Source: SG-bin7 sp964498095
GTDB lineage: Bacteria; Bdellovibrionota; Bdellovibrionia; Bdellovibrionales; SG-bin7
Length of the DNA stretch: 64,000 bases
Direction of reading: 5' to 3'
Assembly (NCBI GenBank): GCA_964498095.1
Contig: CAZCFY010000010.1
Location: 1-64,000 of the forward strand
Shown: positions 16,631 to 25,525 of the stretch, one piece after another
How positions within the stretch are numbered: position 1 is the stretch's first letter
Layout of the letters: each line of letters starts with the position of its first letter
Program-made: the position numbers and the translations under genes
The notes under the pieces: model-generated
What the model was told of the DNA's origin: nothing
Seen by the model: only the letters and a program-made list of their open reading frames with translations
Database searches by the model: none

Positions 16631-17968
16631 TTATTGGCATTTTACCGACGGCAGCCAGTCTGGCGGCATATCAATATTTGTATCTAACAAAGCGTGACTG
16701 GAGAACGTCAGTGGCACTCTTTGCGTACCATCAGCTTTCATCCGCCAAATATTATAAGAGGTGGCAGATGCGCCATCCCACGTTCCCGTAATATCTCCCT
16801 GCGAAATATAAACTAGATAATCACCCGAGGGTGAAAGTCGTGGTGAATAGGACGACAGATTTGCATTTTTATTAAGAGTTAGCGGCACCATTCCTGAACC
16901 ATCGGAATTTACGGCCCAAAGATTTGCCGAAGAAACTAAGGTGTTCGTGCCATCTAAGGACCGGTTTGAAGAGGCGTATATAGTTTTTCCGTCTTTTGAG
17001 ATTGCCGAAAAATAATAACCGTGGACAGCCGAGCCAGCGACTAACTTCAAATCGGTACCATCAGTTTTTACCGACCAAATGGTCCACGCGGGATTTTTGG
17101 GCGCATCAAATACACCGGTAAGCGACATTACCGAAATAAAAGCCACCCTTGAGCCATCTGGAAAAAAATGACCGCCGCTGGAATTTAAAGAAATTTTTGT
17201 GTTCTTTGTCAGCGGTAACTTTTGACTGCCATCAAAACTAAACATCCACATATTTGGCGATAAGACCGGAGCTGCATCCAACGTACCCGCTAAATTCATT
17301 GAGGACCGCCCTAATATCCACTTACCTTCAGGCGAAATGGCGCTCACGAAAGAATCAGATCCCACAATTTTATTCTGAGTAATGGCTCGCGGTAGAAGTT
17401 TACCTTCCCGGTCGATCACCCAAATATTAAATACTGGATTTGGCGGTTCATCCCACTTACCGCTGAGATTTAGATTAGAGTGAAAGACAACATATTTATC
17501 ATCTGGAGAAATTACGCCCCAATAAGTTGGTAGAGTCGGCAAAGTGTTTTTGGTAACGGGCCACTGCCGCTTTCCATCGCGCGTAGAGACCCAAACGTTG
17601 GGTACGCCACCGGCACTGGAGTCCTTGCCGTCAAGAGCCACGGTGGAAATATAAACGACGTATTTGCCGGAAGCCGAGCCGCGCGGAAAGCGCGAATACT
17701 GCCCGCTTGAATACTGTGTCAGGGGCGCGCCTACGCCGTCGGGAGTAATACGCCAAATATTCCAAGTAAGTGTCGGCGCTAACTTATTCCAAACACCGTC
17801 TAAATGGAGTTGAGTGTGATAAACAATTTCTTCACCACTGTTTTTACAATCAAGCTCTTCCTGTGTGGGCTCTGGATTATGTGTAAATGAGGATTGGTCT
17901 TCTTGCTCTTTACAAGAGGCGAATAAAGCTAATGATAGGACCAAAATGAGAAATTTTGAAACATTCAT
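16631..17968 (-). CDS. seven-repeat beta-propeller lipoprotein
   Basis: 445 aa. The N terminus is a lipoprotein signal with lipobox LFASC (Cys19). Seven copies of a blade-like repeat follow, each with an (N/T)(I/V/L/M)W..(D/E)G core, for example NIWRITPDG, NVWVSTRDG, NIWVIDREG, NMWMFSFDG, TIWSVKTDG, NLWAVNSDG and NIWRMKADG, alternating with SPDDKYVVF-like strands. This is the TolB-like/PD40 propeller pattern, here as a single seven-blade domain with no other domain. Such propellers usually bind proteins at the outer membrane. No tol or pal gene is adjacent. The stop directly abuts the convergent acyltransferase stop. Confidence 0.85.
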   Translation of the reverse strand: MNVSKFLILVLSLALFASCKEQEDQSSFTHNPEPTQEELDCKNSGEEIVYHTQLHLDGVWNKLAPTLTWNIWRITPDGVGAPLTQYSSGQYSRFPRGSASGKYVVYISTVALDGKDSSAGGVPNVWVSTRDGKRQWPVTKNTLPTLPTYWGVISPDDKYVVFHSNLNLSGKWDEPPNPVFNIWVIDREGKLLPRAITQNKIVGSDSFVSAISPEGKWILGRSSMNLAGTLDAAPVLSPNMWMFSFDGSQKLPLTKNTKISLNSSGGHFFPDGSRVAFISVMSLTGVFDAPKNPAWTIWSVKTDGTDLKLVAGSAVHGYYFSAISKDGKTIYASSNRSLDGTNTLVSSANLWAVNSDGSGMVPLTLNKNANLSSYSPRLSPSGDYLVYISQGDITGTWDGASATSYNIWRMKADGTQRVPLTFSSHALLDTNIDMPPDWLPSVKCQ

Positions 17969-18072
17969 TTTTTCTCCGACGGGCGACTATAATTAGTATA
18001 CGCGTTTCACTGATGCGTGAGTTCTTGCGAGACAAATTTACTTGGCACGGCTCAATTTGAGACAACTGAATT

Positions 18073-18798
18073 TTAAGAGAAGTGATAGACAGCTAATCCG
18101 GCTTTACGCTCAATTTTATAACCCAGCTCTTCAAGATATTGCTTTACCTTATCAAAGGTATAATCTAAGCCGTCACGTTCGCACACTTCTTTATCCCAGA
18201 GCTCCACAAAAATATGCGGATGGAACTTCTTAAGGGTTTCACGGGCGCCAAGCAAGACATCGTATTCAAAGCCCTCAACGTCGATTTTTAAGAGATCACA
18301 CTTAGGTAAATTTAAATCATCTAGCCGCTTTAAGGGAATTTGTCCTGCGCCCACAGAAATTTTGCTGGCGCCAAGGTTTTTTTCGTCTCTCACTTGTATA
18401 CCGCTGGTACCGTTAACCGACCCCAGGGCCATATTTCTAGGTTCGATATTTGTGGCCGCATTGAGCTTTATATTTTTACTTAATTGCCTAAAGGCCCACG
18501 CTTGGGGCTCAAAAGCTATAACCTTAGCGGCCTTACAACACTTGGCAAAATAAAGCGAATGCGTCCCGATAAATCCACCGATGTCGACAAACCAACCAGA
18601 TTTAATGTTTAGACTTCGAATGTACTCAAGAAGATCCTCTTCGTAGAGATTTCCGGCTAGGATGTAATCAAAAATAACTTTGTTTTGGCGGTAACTTTCG
18701 TAAAACCAAATTTCTTCGCCACACTTGGTTTTTACCTTATGACGGAAATTTAAAATTTCTCGCAAGCGCCACTTAAGCCGCTTTAGCCATTCTATCAT
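18073..18798 (-). CDS. FkbM-family SAM-dependent methyltransferase
   Basis: 241 aa. The SAM-binding loop WFVDIGGFIGTHSLYFA (about 70-86), the acidic strand-2 end AFEPQ, and LLKIDVEGFEYDVLLGA typical of FkbM methyltransferases are all visible. These enzymes put O-methyl groups on sugars or polyketides. With the polysaccharide genes beyond, methylation of a glycan residue is the likely job. An AAGGAG site lies directly against the ATG, an unusually short spacing. The gene is divergent from the next glycosyltransferase. Confidence 0.88.
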   Translation of the reverse strand: MIEWLKRLKWRLREILNFRHKVKTKCGEEIWFYESYRQNKVIFDYILAGNLYEEDLLEYIRSLNIKSGWFVDIGGFIGTHSLYFAKCCKAAKVIAFEPQAWAFRQLSKNIKLNAATNIEPRNMALGSVNGTSGIQVRDEKNLGASKISVGAGQIPLKRLDDLNLPKCDLLKIDVEGFEYDVLLGARETLKKFHPHIFVELWDKEVCERDGLDYTFDKVKQYLEELGYKIERKAGLAVYHFS

Positions 18799-18893
18799 CT
18801 CCTTATTTTATGACCCCATTGTATTTTTGGTAAGACAAATTTGAACCTACTGACAAAGGTCCAAGGCGCAATGATTTTGCTGAGCTTTTACTC

Positions 18894-18899
18894 TATAAT
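18894..18899 (+). promoter_or_regulatory. -10 box TATAAT, possible leaderless transcript
   Basis: A perfect TATAAT ends six bases before the ATG at 18906 and no ribosome site intervenes, so transcription would begin at or very near the start codon. The -35 region is poor. Confidence 0.45.
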
Positions 18900-18905
18900 G
18901 AGACC

Positions 18906-20030
18906 ATGAAAGTTCTGCAGCTATGCCTAAATTTCGTCTTGCCGTCGGAAGTATTTCTTTTTAGGCAATGTGCATCGCGAGGGAGTATTCAGAGCGAGGT
19001 CGCGACAATAAACCGCTTTGACGAAAAGTCATTTCCTCATCCCCGTATTCACCTGCTTAAAAAAACAGGTGTCCTGCGGCAAGTGACAAATACACTGCGG
19101 CGAAAGGCCTTTAAGTTGGACTGGTGGGACCGGTATGAGAGCGACGGAATGCTAACGGATTTGCTTGAAGAACTAAAGCCTGATCTAATCCACATTCATA
19201 ACGGCTGGACTGCCACGAAGTTTGAAAATGCACTTCTAAAAACAAAAATAAAAAAGGTTTTGTCGCTTTGGGGCAGCGATGTAACTTCCGCGATAAAAGA
19301 CGTGGCCTATCTTGGAAAACTCAAAAATATCGCAGCCAATTCAAATGCTGTTATATTTCACTCACAGTTTTTACAAAATAAATATAAAGCAATTCAAACT
19401 TTACCTCATACGCAAGTCATCTACCCGGGCATCGATATTGCCTCACCGCTCACAAAGCGCTTAGCGGGAGAGACGCTAAAAATTCTTTGTATCGCCCGGC
19501 TGTCGCCGGTTAAGGGACATAAATTTCTCTTTGAATCTGTAAAGATTTTGACCGACGAAAGCAAAAATATTCGGCTTACAATAATAGGTGACGGTCCACT
19601 CCGCAATGAACTCTTGGGCCTTGTTGAAAATCTTAAAATAAAAGACAAAGTGAATTTTCTGGGCACACAACCCCCTAACTCGGTTATGGAAGCGATAGAC
19701 AACCACGATCTCGTCGTTTTACCGAGTGTTAAGCTAGAAAATGGCCAAGAGGAGGCCTTTGGCGTGAGCCTGATCGAAGCCGGTTCTCGCGGGTGCGCAG
19801 CCATTGGCTCCCGCACTGGCGGCATTACCGAAATTATTAAAAATAATCTCACGGGCTTTCTCGTTGAGGAGAAAAACCCCCGGGCTCTGGCCAATGCCAT
19901 AAAGACATATTGTGATAATCGTGAACTCTTAAATACTCACGGTCAAAACGCCCACGCGTTTATCCGCGAAAACTTCTCGAATCAATTTCAATTGGCAAAA
20001 CTAGATAAACTCTACCAAGAAATTATTTAG
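18906..20030 (+). CDS. glycosyltransferase family 4
   Basis: 374 aa with the two-domain GT-B form. The N-terminal acceptor half contains PDLIHIHNGWTA. The donor half has CIARLSPVKGHKFLFES and GDGPLRNEL, and the diagnostic E-x7-E in EEAFGVSLIEAGSRGCAAIGSRTGGITEII. It should transfer a sugar from a nucleotide donor to a lipid-linked glycan on the inner face of the membrane. The sugar cannot be told. It is the first glycosyltransferase of the polysaccharide locus and overlaps the convergent methyltransferase by eight bases. Confidence 0.93.
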   Translation: MKVLQLCLNFVLPSEVFLFRQCASRGSIQSEVATINRFDEKSFPHPRIHLLKKTGVLRQVTNTLRRKAFKLDWWDRYESDGMLTDLLEELKPDLIHIHNGWTATKFENALLKTKIKKVLSLWGSDVTSAIKDVAYLGKLKNIAANSNAVIFHSQFLQNKYKAIQTLPHTQVIYPGIDIASPLTKRLAGETLKILCIARLSPVKGHKFLFESVKILTDESKNIRLTIIGDGPLRNELLGLVENLKIKDKVNFLGTQPPNSVMEAIDNHDLVVLPSVKLENGQEEAFGVSLIEAGSRGCAAIGSRTGGITEIIKNNLTGFLVEEKNPRALANAIKTYCDNRELLNTHGQNAHAFIRENFSNQFQLAKLDKLYQEII

Positions 20031-20856
20031 TTTTACTCTTTCTCGCTAGAATAAAAACATCCTCTTTGGGAAGCTCGAGAAAATTCCAAACTCGCACGGC
20101 GTTTTGACAAAAAAAGTGAGCCAGGCGCGAAGTTTTCGCGGCATCAAAAAAAAGATAGGGGAAGTCAGAGTCAAATGCCGGTTTTACGTCAATGACTTCC
20201 AAACCAACTTTGCCATACATCTTTTTGAGTAGGTCTATACCAAAGTGAAAGACATGCTCCGGCGCGCCTAACTTTCCATAACTGCGAAAAAATCCCGTGC
20301 GGTCACCGATACGGGTTAAAAACAGGCCGTCTTGGCGCAAATAGGAGCTAACCTTCTGCAAGTAATCCCACGGAGCATATAAGTGACAGAGCAAATTAAA
20401 AGCCACAAACACGTCGAGTGAATTCCGTTGCAGCCCCACAGTTTCAACCGATCCATGATGTATCGTCACTCCAAAGGCTTCTTTACCCTTTTTTACTGAG
20501 TCTTCACCCAAGTCCGAGCCCGTGATCTTAAAGCCCCGCTCTTGTGCGACTTTGAGAAATGCTCCAGATCCGGCGCCATCTTCGTGAATACGCGCGCCCA
20601 CCGGCAACTCGCCTAAAAATTTTAACCGTTTACGCGCGATATTTAGCTGGTACTTAGGATTATCGACATTATGGTAAGAATGATCCCCATAAATTAAATG
20701 TAAGTGCTCAGGCCTAAGCCTTTTACTTAAGTATATCAATTCACAACTTTTGCACTCGACGTAAGAGTAACCATTTTCGTCTTTAAGGTGCTCGCGCGAA
20801 CCGCTACTGCAATAAGGACAAACTTTTAACTCTTCGTGAAATTCAGCAGCAAACAT
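20023..20856 (-). CDS. SAM-dependent methyltransferase with N-terminal zinc ribbon
   Basis: 277 aa. Four cysteines (CPYC at about 13-16, CKSC at about 35-38) form a probable zinc ribbon, followed by a class I methyltransferase domain with ARIHEDGAGSGAFLKVAQ as motif I and DVFVAFNLLCHLYAPWDYLQ as motif IV. This arrangement is common among sugar C- or O-methyltransferases in surface-polysaccharide loci. The GAGSG core replaces the more usual GxGxG but is acceptable. The ATG at 20856 lies two bases downstream of the UDP-glucose dehydrogenase stop, so the two are cotranscribed. Confidence 0.85.
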   Translation of the reverse strand: MFAAEFHEELKVCPYCSSGSREHLKDENGYSYVECKSCELIYLSKRLRPEHLHLIYGDHSYHNVDNPKYQLNIARKRLKFLGELPVGARIHEDGAGSGAFLKVAQERGFKITGSDLGEDSVKKGKEAFGVTIHHGSVETVGLQRNSLDVFVAFNLLCHLYAPWDYLQKVSSYLRQDGLFLTRIGDRTGFFRSYGKLGAPEHVFHFGIDLLKKMYGKVGLEVIDVKPAFDSDFPYLFFDAAKTSRLAHFFCQNAVRVWNFLELPKEDVFILARKSKTK

Positions 20857-20857
20857 T

Positions 20858-22240
20858 TTACAAATGACTCATGTCGGGCCGGCCAATGGGATAAACGTTA
20901 AATCCGATTTTAAACAAGGCTTCGTGATTTAATACATTTCGTCCATCAAAAACAAATGCCGGTTTATGCATAACTTCAAAAAGCTTTTTATAGTCTAAAT
21001 TGATGTAGTCTTTCCACTCCGTGACAAGCGCAATAGCATGCGCGCCTTCCGCCGCTTTATAGGGATCGGAAAAATAGGATACCCCTTCCATTCCCGTTAA
21101 ATCTTTTTTGGCATTTTCGATGGCTTGCGGATCCACAATATTTAAAAGTGCCTTTTCTTGGGATAGCCATTTACAAATTGAAATGGCTGGGGCGTCTCGC
21201 GTATCGCTGGTTTCGGGTTTAAAAGCAAATCCAAACAAGGCGATTTTTTTATCAACAAGTGTTTTAAACATTGCACTTAATATCCGCTTAATGAAGCGCT
21301 CCATTTGATATTCATTGATCTCAACGACGGAAGTCCAATACTTCGCGACTTCATCGAGGCCAAAGGATTCCGCCAGATAAGCTAAATTCAAAATATCTTT
21401 GCGGAAGCAGGAGCCGCCAAAGCCAACCCCGGCGTTAAGAAACTTTGCGCCAATGCGCGAATCTTTTCCAATGGCCTGGGCTACCTCTTTTACATTGGCG
21501 CCGGTCGCCTCACAAATTGCCGAAATCGAATTGATCGACGAGATTCTTTGCGCCAAAAAAGCGTTGGCTACGAGTTTAGAAAGCTCACTACTCCACACGT
21601 CAGTAGTCACGATTTTCTCGCGTGGGATCCAGTGGGCATAAATCTTTACGAGTTCGTCCCGCGCTTGCTCACCTTGGGGCGTATTTCGCGCGCCGATTAA
21701 TATTCGGTCCGGCTCTTCCATGTCTTTTACCGCCGTGCCTTCGGCAAGAAACTCGGGATTAGATAAAATTTCAAAATGCACTTTGCCCGCACCCGAATGT
21801 AAAATCTTTTCTAGAGTCTCTGCGGCACGCACCGGTACCGTACTTTTTTCGACGACAATTTTATCTTTTTTTGCGACTTCTTTTATCCGCCGGGCGATAT
21901 TTTCTAGAAACTGTAAGTCAGCCGCACGCCCAGCGCCCTCGCCAAAGGTTTTCGTAGGAGTGTTCACGGAAATAAAAATGATATCAGCAGCGTCTATTTC
22001 AGCATCCAGATTTGTCGAAAAGAAAAGATTTTTGCCACGCGCATTGAGGACCCGCTCCTTGAGGCCCGGCTCATAGATAGGGAGGTTATCGGAGTTCCAC
22101 GCTGCAATTCTTTCGGCAGAGCGGTCGACAACGGTTACGCGATAGTTAGGACATTTATTTGCAATAACCGTCATGGTAGGTCCACCCACGTAACCAGCCC
22201 CTACACAGACTATCCGCTTACCCGAGATTTCATTTGCCAT
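20858..22240 (-). CDS. ugd: UDP-glucose 6-dehydrogenase
   Basis: 460 aa. It oxidises UDP-glucose twice to UDP-glucuronate using NAD+. The N-terminal Rossmann motif VCVGAGYVGGPTMTVIA, the sequence SVNTPTKTFG, EILSNPEFLAEGTAV, and the catalytic Cys in GFGGSCFRKDI (about residue 278) are all present, as are C-terminal FGFAFKPETSDTRDAPAI and DGRN. The GGPTM opening and overall length resemble the longer, animal-type enzymes. The decarboxylase that uses its product is divergent, 29 bp away. Confidence 0.96.
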   Translation of the reverse strand: MANEISGKRIVCVGAGYVGGPTMTVIANKCPNYRVTVVDRSAERIAAWNSDNLPIYEPGLKERVLNARGKNLFFSTNLDAEIDAADIIFISVNTPTKTFGEGAGRAADLQFLENIARRIKEVAKKDKIVVEKSTVPVRAAETLEKILHSGAGKVHFEILSNPEFLAEGTAVKDMEEPDRILIGARNTPQGEQARDELVKIYAHWIPREKIVTTDVWSSELSKLVANAFLAQRISSINSISAICEATGANVKEVAQAIGKDSRIGAKFLNAGVGFGGSCFRKDILNLAYLAESFGLDEVAKYWTSVVEINEYQMERFIKRILSAMFKTLVDKKIALFGFAFKPETSDTRDAPAISICKWLSQEKALLNIVDPQAIENAKKDLTGMEGVSYFSDPYKAAEGAHAIALVTEWKDYINLDYKKLFEVMHKPAFVFDGRNVLNHEALFKIGFNVYPIGRPDMSHL

Positions 22241-22255
22241 GCTATCTAGTCTACC

Positions 22256-22261
22256 TATAAT
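22256..22261 (+). promoter_or_regulatory. -10 box TATAAT, possible leaderless transcript
   Basis: A perfect TATAAT lies eight bases before the ATG at 22270 in a 29-bp divergent gap. There is no ribosome site, so a leaderless mRNA is likely. Confidence 0.45.
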
Positions 22262-22269
22262 TTAGAAGT

Positions 22270-23196
22270 ATGGCAAAAACACTTATCACTGGTGGCGCCG
22301 GATTTTTAGGATCTCATTTTTGTGAGTATCTACTCGCCAAAGGCCATGAAGTTATTTGCGTCGATAATTTTTTAACTGGCCAAAAGTCAAATATCGCCCA
22401 CATCAAAGACACCAAATTTAAGTTTATCGAATCTGATGTATCAAAAAAAATCTCGTGCGACGACAAGCTAGACTACGTTTTACATTTAGCCTCGCCCGCG
22501 AGCCCCGAAGATTATTACAAACTTCCTTTCGAGACTTTGAAAGTAGGTTCCGAAGGAACTTTTAATGCCTTAGAACTAGCCCGGAAGTCAGGAGCCACCT
22601 TTTTGCTCTCGTCGACTTCGGAGGTTTACGGCGACCCTCTCGTGCACCCGCAAGTAGAAACTTATTGGGGAAATGTTAACCCGGTGGGAATTCGCAGCGT
22701 CTATGACGAAGCCAAACGTTTTGCCGAAGCTGTCGCAGCAGCTTACCAGCGCACTCATGGCGTAAAAGTTAGAATCGCGCGAATTTTTAATACTTATGGT
22801 CCGCGCATGCGTCTTAATGATGGCCGCGCAATTCCCAATTTTGTTGCGCAAGCTCTTAAAGGAAAGAATTTAACTGTCTATGGCGATGGAAAACAAACCC
22901 GCAGTTTCTGCTATGTTTCGGATTTAATCGAAGGTCTCTATCGTCTGCTTATTTCCGCTGTGGATTCTCCCGTGAATATCGGCAATCCCACAGAGTTAAC
23001 CATTCTTGAAATGGCTAAAAAAATAAAAGAAAGAATTCCAGCGGCGGGAGAAATAGAATTTAAACCGGCAATGTCCGATGATCCCAAGGTGCGCCGACCC
23101 GATATTTCTAAGGCTAAACGCGAATTAAAGTGGGAACCGGTGGTCACTTTGGAAACCGGTCTTACCAAAACAATTGACTACTTTAAATCTTGTTAA
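22270..23196 (+). CDS. uxs: UDP-glucuronate decarboxylase (UDP-xylose synthase)
   Basis: 308 aa, extended short-chain dehydrogenase. The NAD motif GGAGFLGSHFCEYLL is N-terminal. LHLASPASPEDYY is the signature of UDP-glucuronate decarboxylases, as are TSEVYGDPLVHPQ and the catalytic pair Tyr145/Lys149 in SVYDEAKRF. RIARIFNTYGPRM and FCYVSDLIEGL follow. It converts UDP-glucuronate to UDP-xylose plus CO2, directly using the product of ugd. Xylose, or arabinose by a later epimerase, is therefore a likely sugar of the polymer. No ribosome site is seen. It overlaps the convergent glycosyltransferase by 14 bp. Confidence 0.95.
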   Translation: MAKTLITGGAGFLGSHFCEYLLAKGHEVICVDNFLTGQKSNIAHIKDTKFKFIESDVSKKISCDDKLDYVLHLASPASPEDYYKLPFETLKVGSEGTFNALELARKSGATFLLSSTSEVYGDPLVHPQVETYWGNVNPVGIRSVYDEAKRFAEAVAAAYQRTHGVKVRIARIFNTYGPRMRLNDGRAIPNFVAQALKGKNLTVYGDGKQTRSFCYVSDLIEGLYRLLISAVDSPVNIGNPTELTILEMAKKIKERIPAAGEIEFKPAMSDDPKVRRPDISKAKRELKWEPVVTLETGLTKTIDYFKSC

Positions 23197-24490
23197 ACAC
23201 GTCAATAAATGATTTTACCATATTGGTCGCTAAAAACCGCTCGCGATACGCGGAATCTCTAACCGGTGACACGTTTTTTTGGGCTAAAAATTCCTTTAGT
23301 TTATTAACCGCGTTTTCAACTGTGCCGTCCAAGAGAACGCCCCGGCCACAGCGCTCCACCACGCGGCGGGCTTCACTTATCTCCGGAAGCACGCCAATAA
23401 TTGGAATATCTAGTGCAATATAGTCCACCAGCTTGGCAAACAAATTCCACCAATAGGCATCTCTTCCGGGAATCAACAGCGCGCCCAGACTTTTCTTTAT
23501 CAGAAGATATAAGTCCTGCTGAGGTATGTGATCGATGAAAATCGCTTTGTCTTCTAATCCATGTTTCTGGATATGCGGCATCGCCCGCGGCGCATTGATT
23601 TCTTTTCGCCCCACAAACACCAGCTTAATGTCATTGCTGGGTACTAGCTGCTTAAAAACTTGAAAAAAGAAATCATCATATTCCGGCATAAACTCGCCAG
23701 AGAAAATAAAATAGGGCGCACTAATCTCGTGTTTCGAGGATTTCAAATTTAAAAGCGCGTCATCCATTCCCGTTGGAATAAATTCTATTGGGTTGCCGCT
23801 ATTACCGTACATATCGTTGAAAATATATTGGAAAGCAGACGAGGCGATCGTCAGGGCATCTGCATTTAGTACGGTTTCCCGCTCGATACTTCTTTGTTTC
23901 AAAAAAACCGAATCGGATTTTGAAAAGGTCCGCATATTGTAAGCGCCGGGATCGCGAAAATCAGCGACCCACTTTGCCCCAGACTTCTGCAATTGCCGGC
24001 CGATGACATTATTAGAAAACGGTGGACAGGTCGTAAAAACTAATTTGACGCCTTCTTTTGCCATTATGTCTTCGGCAGCATTTAGTGCTGACTTCTGCCA
24101 GCTCCAGTAGGCATCGGGACTATGCAAATAGTTTCTGACTAATCCCTGATATAATTTTTTTAGCGGACTTGCCGCTGCCACTTCACCGGAAGCTGAACCC
24201 TCGGAGGATTTTATATTTTTAAATGAACGGCTCTTCCCACCCATAGCCATCCGCAGACCGCGCAATGTGGGTTCTACATAGCGGGATTTTATGATTTTTA
24301 CTTCCTTTGGCAAAGCCTCGAGTAAACTAGGATCCTCGTTGTATAGATAATTCGTATCAACGGTTAAAACAAAGGGCTGCCAACCAAGAGCGGGTAGATA
24401 TTTTGCAAGTTTATAGGCGCGGAAGACCGCAGCATGAGACTGGGGCGCAAAATAGGGAGTGATAATAAGTAATTTGTTATTATGATTCAC
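23183..24490 (-). CDS. glycosyltransferase (GT4, WbuB-like)
   Basis: 435 aa, GT-B type. The N terminus ITPYFAPQSHAAVFRAYKLAKYLPALGW is typical of WbuB-like enzymes. In the middle are VFTTCPPFSNNVIG and KWVADFRDPG, and the C-terminal half has FSGEFMPEYDDFFFQVFK and FVGRKE. The usual acidic motif near the end is replaced by LVDYIALDIPIIGVLPEISEAR, so the exact donor is uncertain. The stop codon is inside the overlap with uxs and the start overlaps the GT2 gene by four bases (ATGA), indicating an operon with it. Confidence 0.88.
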   Translation of the reverse strand: MNHNNKLLIITPYFAPQSHAAVFRAYKLAKYLPALGWQPFVLTVDTNYLYNEDPSLLEALPKEVKIIKSRYVEPTLRGLRMAMGGKSRSFKNIKSSEGSASGEVAAASPLKKLYQGLVRNYLHSPDAYWSWQKSALNAAEDIMAKEGVKLVFTTCPPFSNNVIGRQLQKSGAKWVADFRDPGAYNMRTFSKSDSVFLKQRSIERETVLNADALTIASSAFQYIFNDMYGNSGNPIEFIPTGMDDALLNLKSSKHEISAPYFIFSGEFMPEYDDFFFQVFKQLVPSNDIKLVFVGRKEINAPRAMPHIQKHGLEDKAIFIDHIPQQDLYLLIKKSLGALLIPGRDAYWWNLFAKLVDYIALDIPIIGVLPEISEARRVVERCGRGVLLDGTVENAVNKLKEFLAQKNVSPVRDSAYRERFLATNMVKSFIDVFNKI

Positions 24491-25440
24491 CTTACAGTTC
24501 TCCCAAAATGCTTTTCAAATATTACTTGATAGTCAGTAATCTTGCCAATACGGGGAGAGAGTCTGGCTTCCGAAAGTCCAGTTAAAATCCCCGCCAATCC
24601 TCGCAATATAACTTTTGGGTGCCAGGAAACGCGAAAATAAGAAAGTATAAGTAGACTTAGGCGAGCGGCTGCGGATGGCCAATGGTACCAAGAAAGGTAG
24701 CGGTAAATAATAAACATGCGGTTGCGCGCCAGAGCCCAGATATAATCTGGCACTTCCTCGACACGGCACCCCCCGGTGGGATAGGCCAAATGTGTGAGCC
24801 GCGCTTTAGGTGCAAAAAATATTTTGTAACCATTTTTTCGGGCGCGAAGGCAAAATTCAGTTTCTTCATAAAGTGCCGCTCCTAAAGTTAGGCGTTCGTC
24901 AAATCCGCCAATTTTCTCAAAAGCCTCCCTCCGTACCGAAAAATTTCCCCCGGGTGCCGTATAAACCCACTGCTCACTTTTAGCGTTAAAATCCCTGATG
25001 GGTGTCGCGGTCCAAAAATTGAAATGCCCCGTTCGCGTAGGGCTAGGATTATCTTTACGGAATTTCTCTTCGATGCCGCCGGCGACAATGGCGGCACCAC
25101 TGGCTTCCTGCGCTTTGGCGTGTTCGGTTAAAAAGTCCACGGGGATATTCACGTCGTCATCAATATAAACTATGACAGGGAACCCACTTTTTAGCGTTCC
25201 GAAATTGCGCGCGACCGGTAAACCCTTAAAGTTAACATGATAATAATGGATCTTAAGCCCGTCACCTAACGTCGCCTTTTCTAGAAAGTCGAGCAGTGCC
25301 TCGTCCCGGCTTTTCGACTGATCGACGATGATAACTTCCCCGCGCAAATAAGTCTGAGCGAGTATATCTCTGACTGTGTCCATCAAGCATTTCTGCCGTT
25401 CCAAGGTAGGTATAACGATACTGAGCGGTTCCTGCATCAC
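24487..25440 (-). CDS. glycosyltransferase family 2
   Basis: 317 aa, GT-A fold. The start is MMQEPLSIVIPTLERQ with the strand-1 motif. VIIVDQSKSRDEAL, RNFGTLKSGFPVIVYIDDDVN (the DxD metal site) and GGFDERLTLGAALYEETEFCLRARKNG (the acceptor and catalytic-base region) follow. The C-terminal 60 residues are amphipathic and probably peripheral to the membrane. The ATG lies within 90 bp of the flippase start on the other strand. Confidence 0.92.
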   Translation of the reverse strand: MMQEPLSIVIPTLERQKCLMDTVRDILAQTYLRGEVIIVDQSKSRDEALLDFLEKATLGDGLKIHYYHVNFKGLPVARNFGTLKSGFPVIVYIDDDVNIPVDFLTEHAKAQEASGAAIVAGGIEEKFRKDNPSPTRTGHFNFWTATPIRDFNAKSEQWVYTAPGGNFSVRREAFEKIGGFDERLTLGAALYEETEFCLRARKNGYKIFFAPKARLTHLAYPTGGCRVEEVPDYIWALARNRMFIIYRYLSWYHWPSAAARLSLLILSYFRVSWHPKVILRGLAGILTGLSEARLSPRIGKITDYQVIFEKHFGRTVR

Positions 25441-25525
25441 TAAAATAATATATGAATTGAATTACAATGAATACCGACTATGGTCTACTTTGACCCTGAT
25501 ACCGCCTTTCATTACTCTGAGAGAT

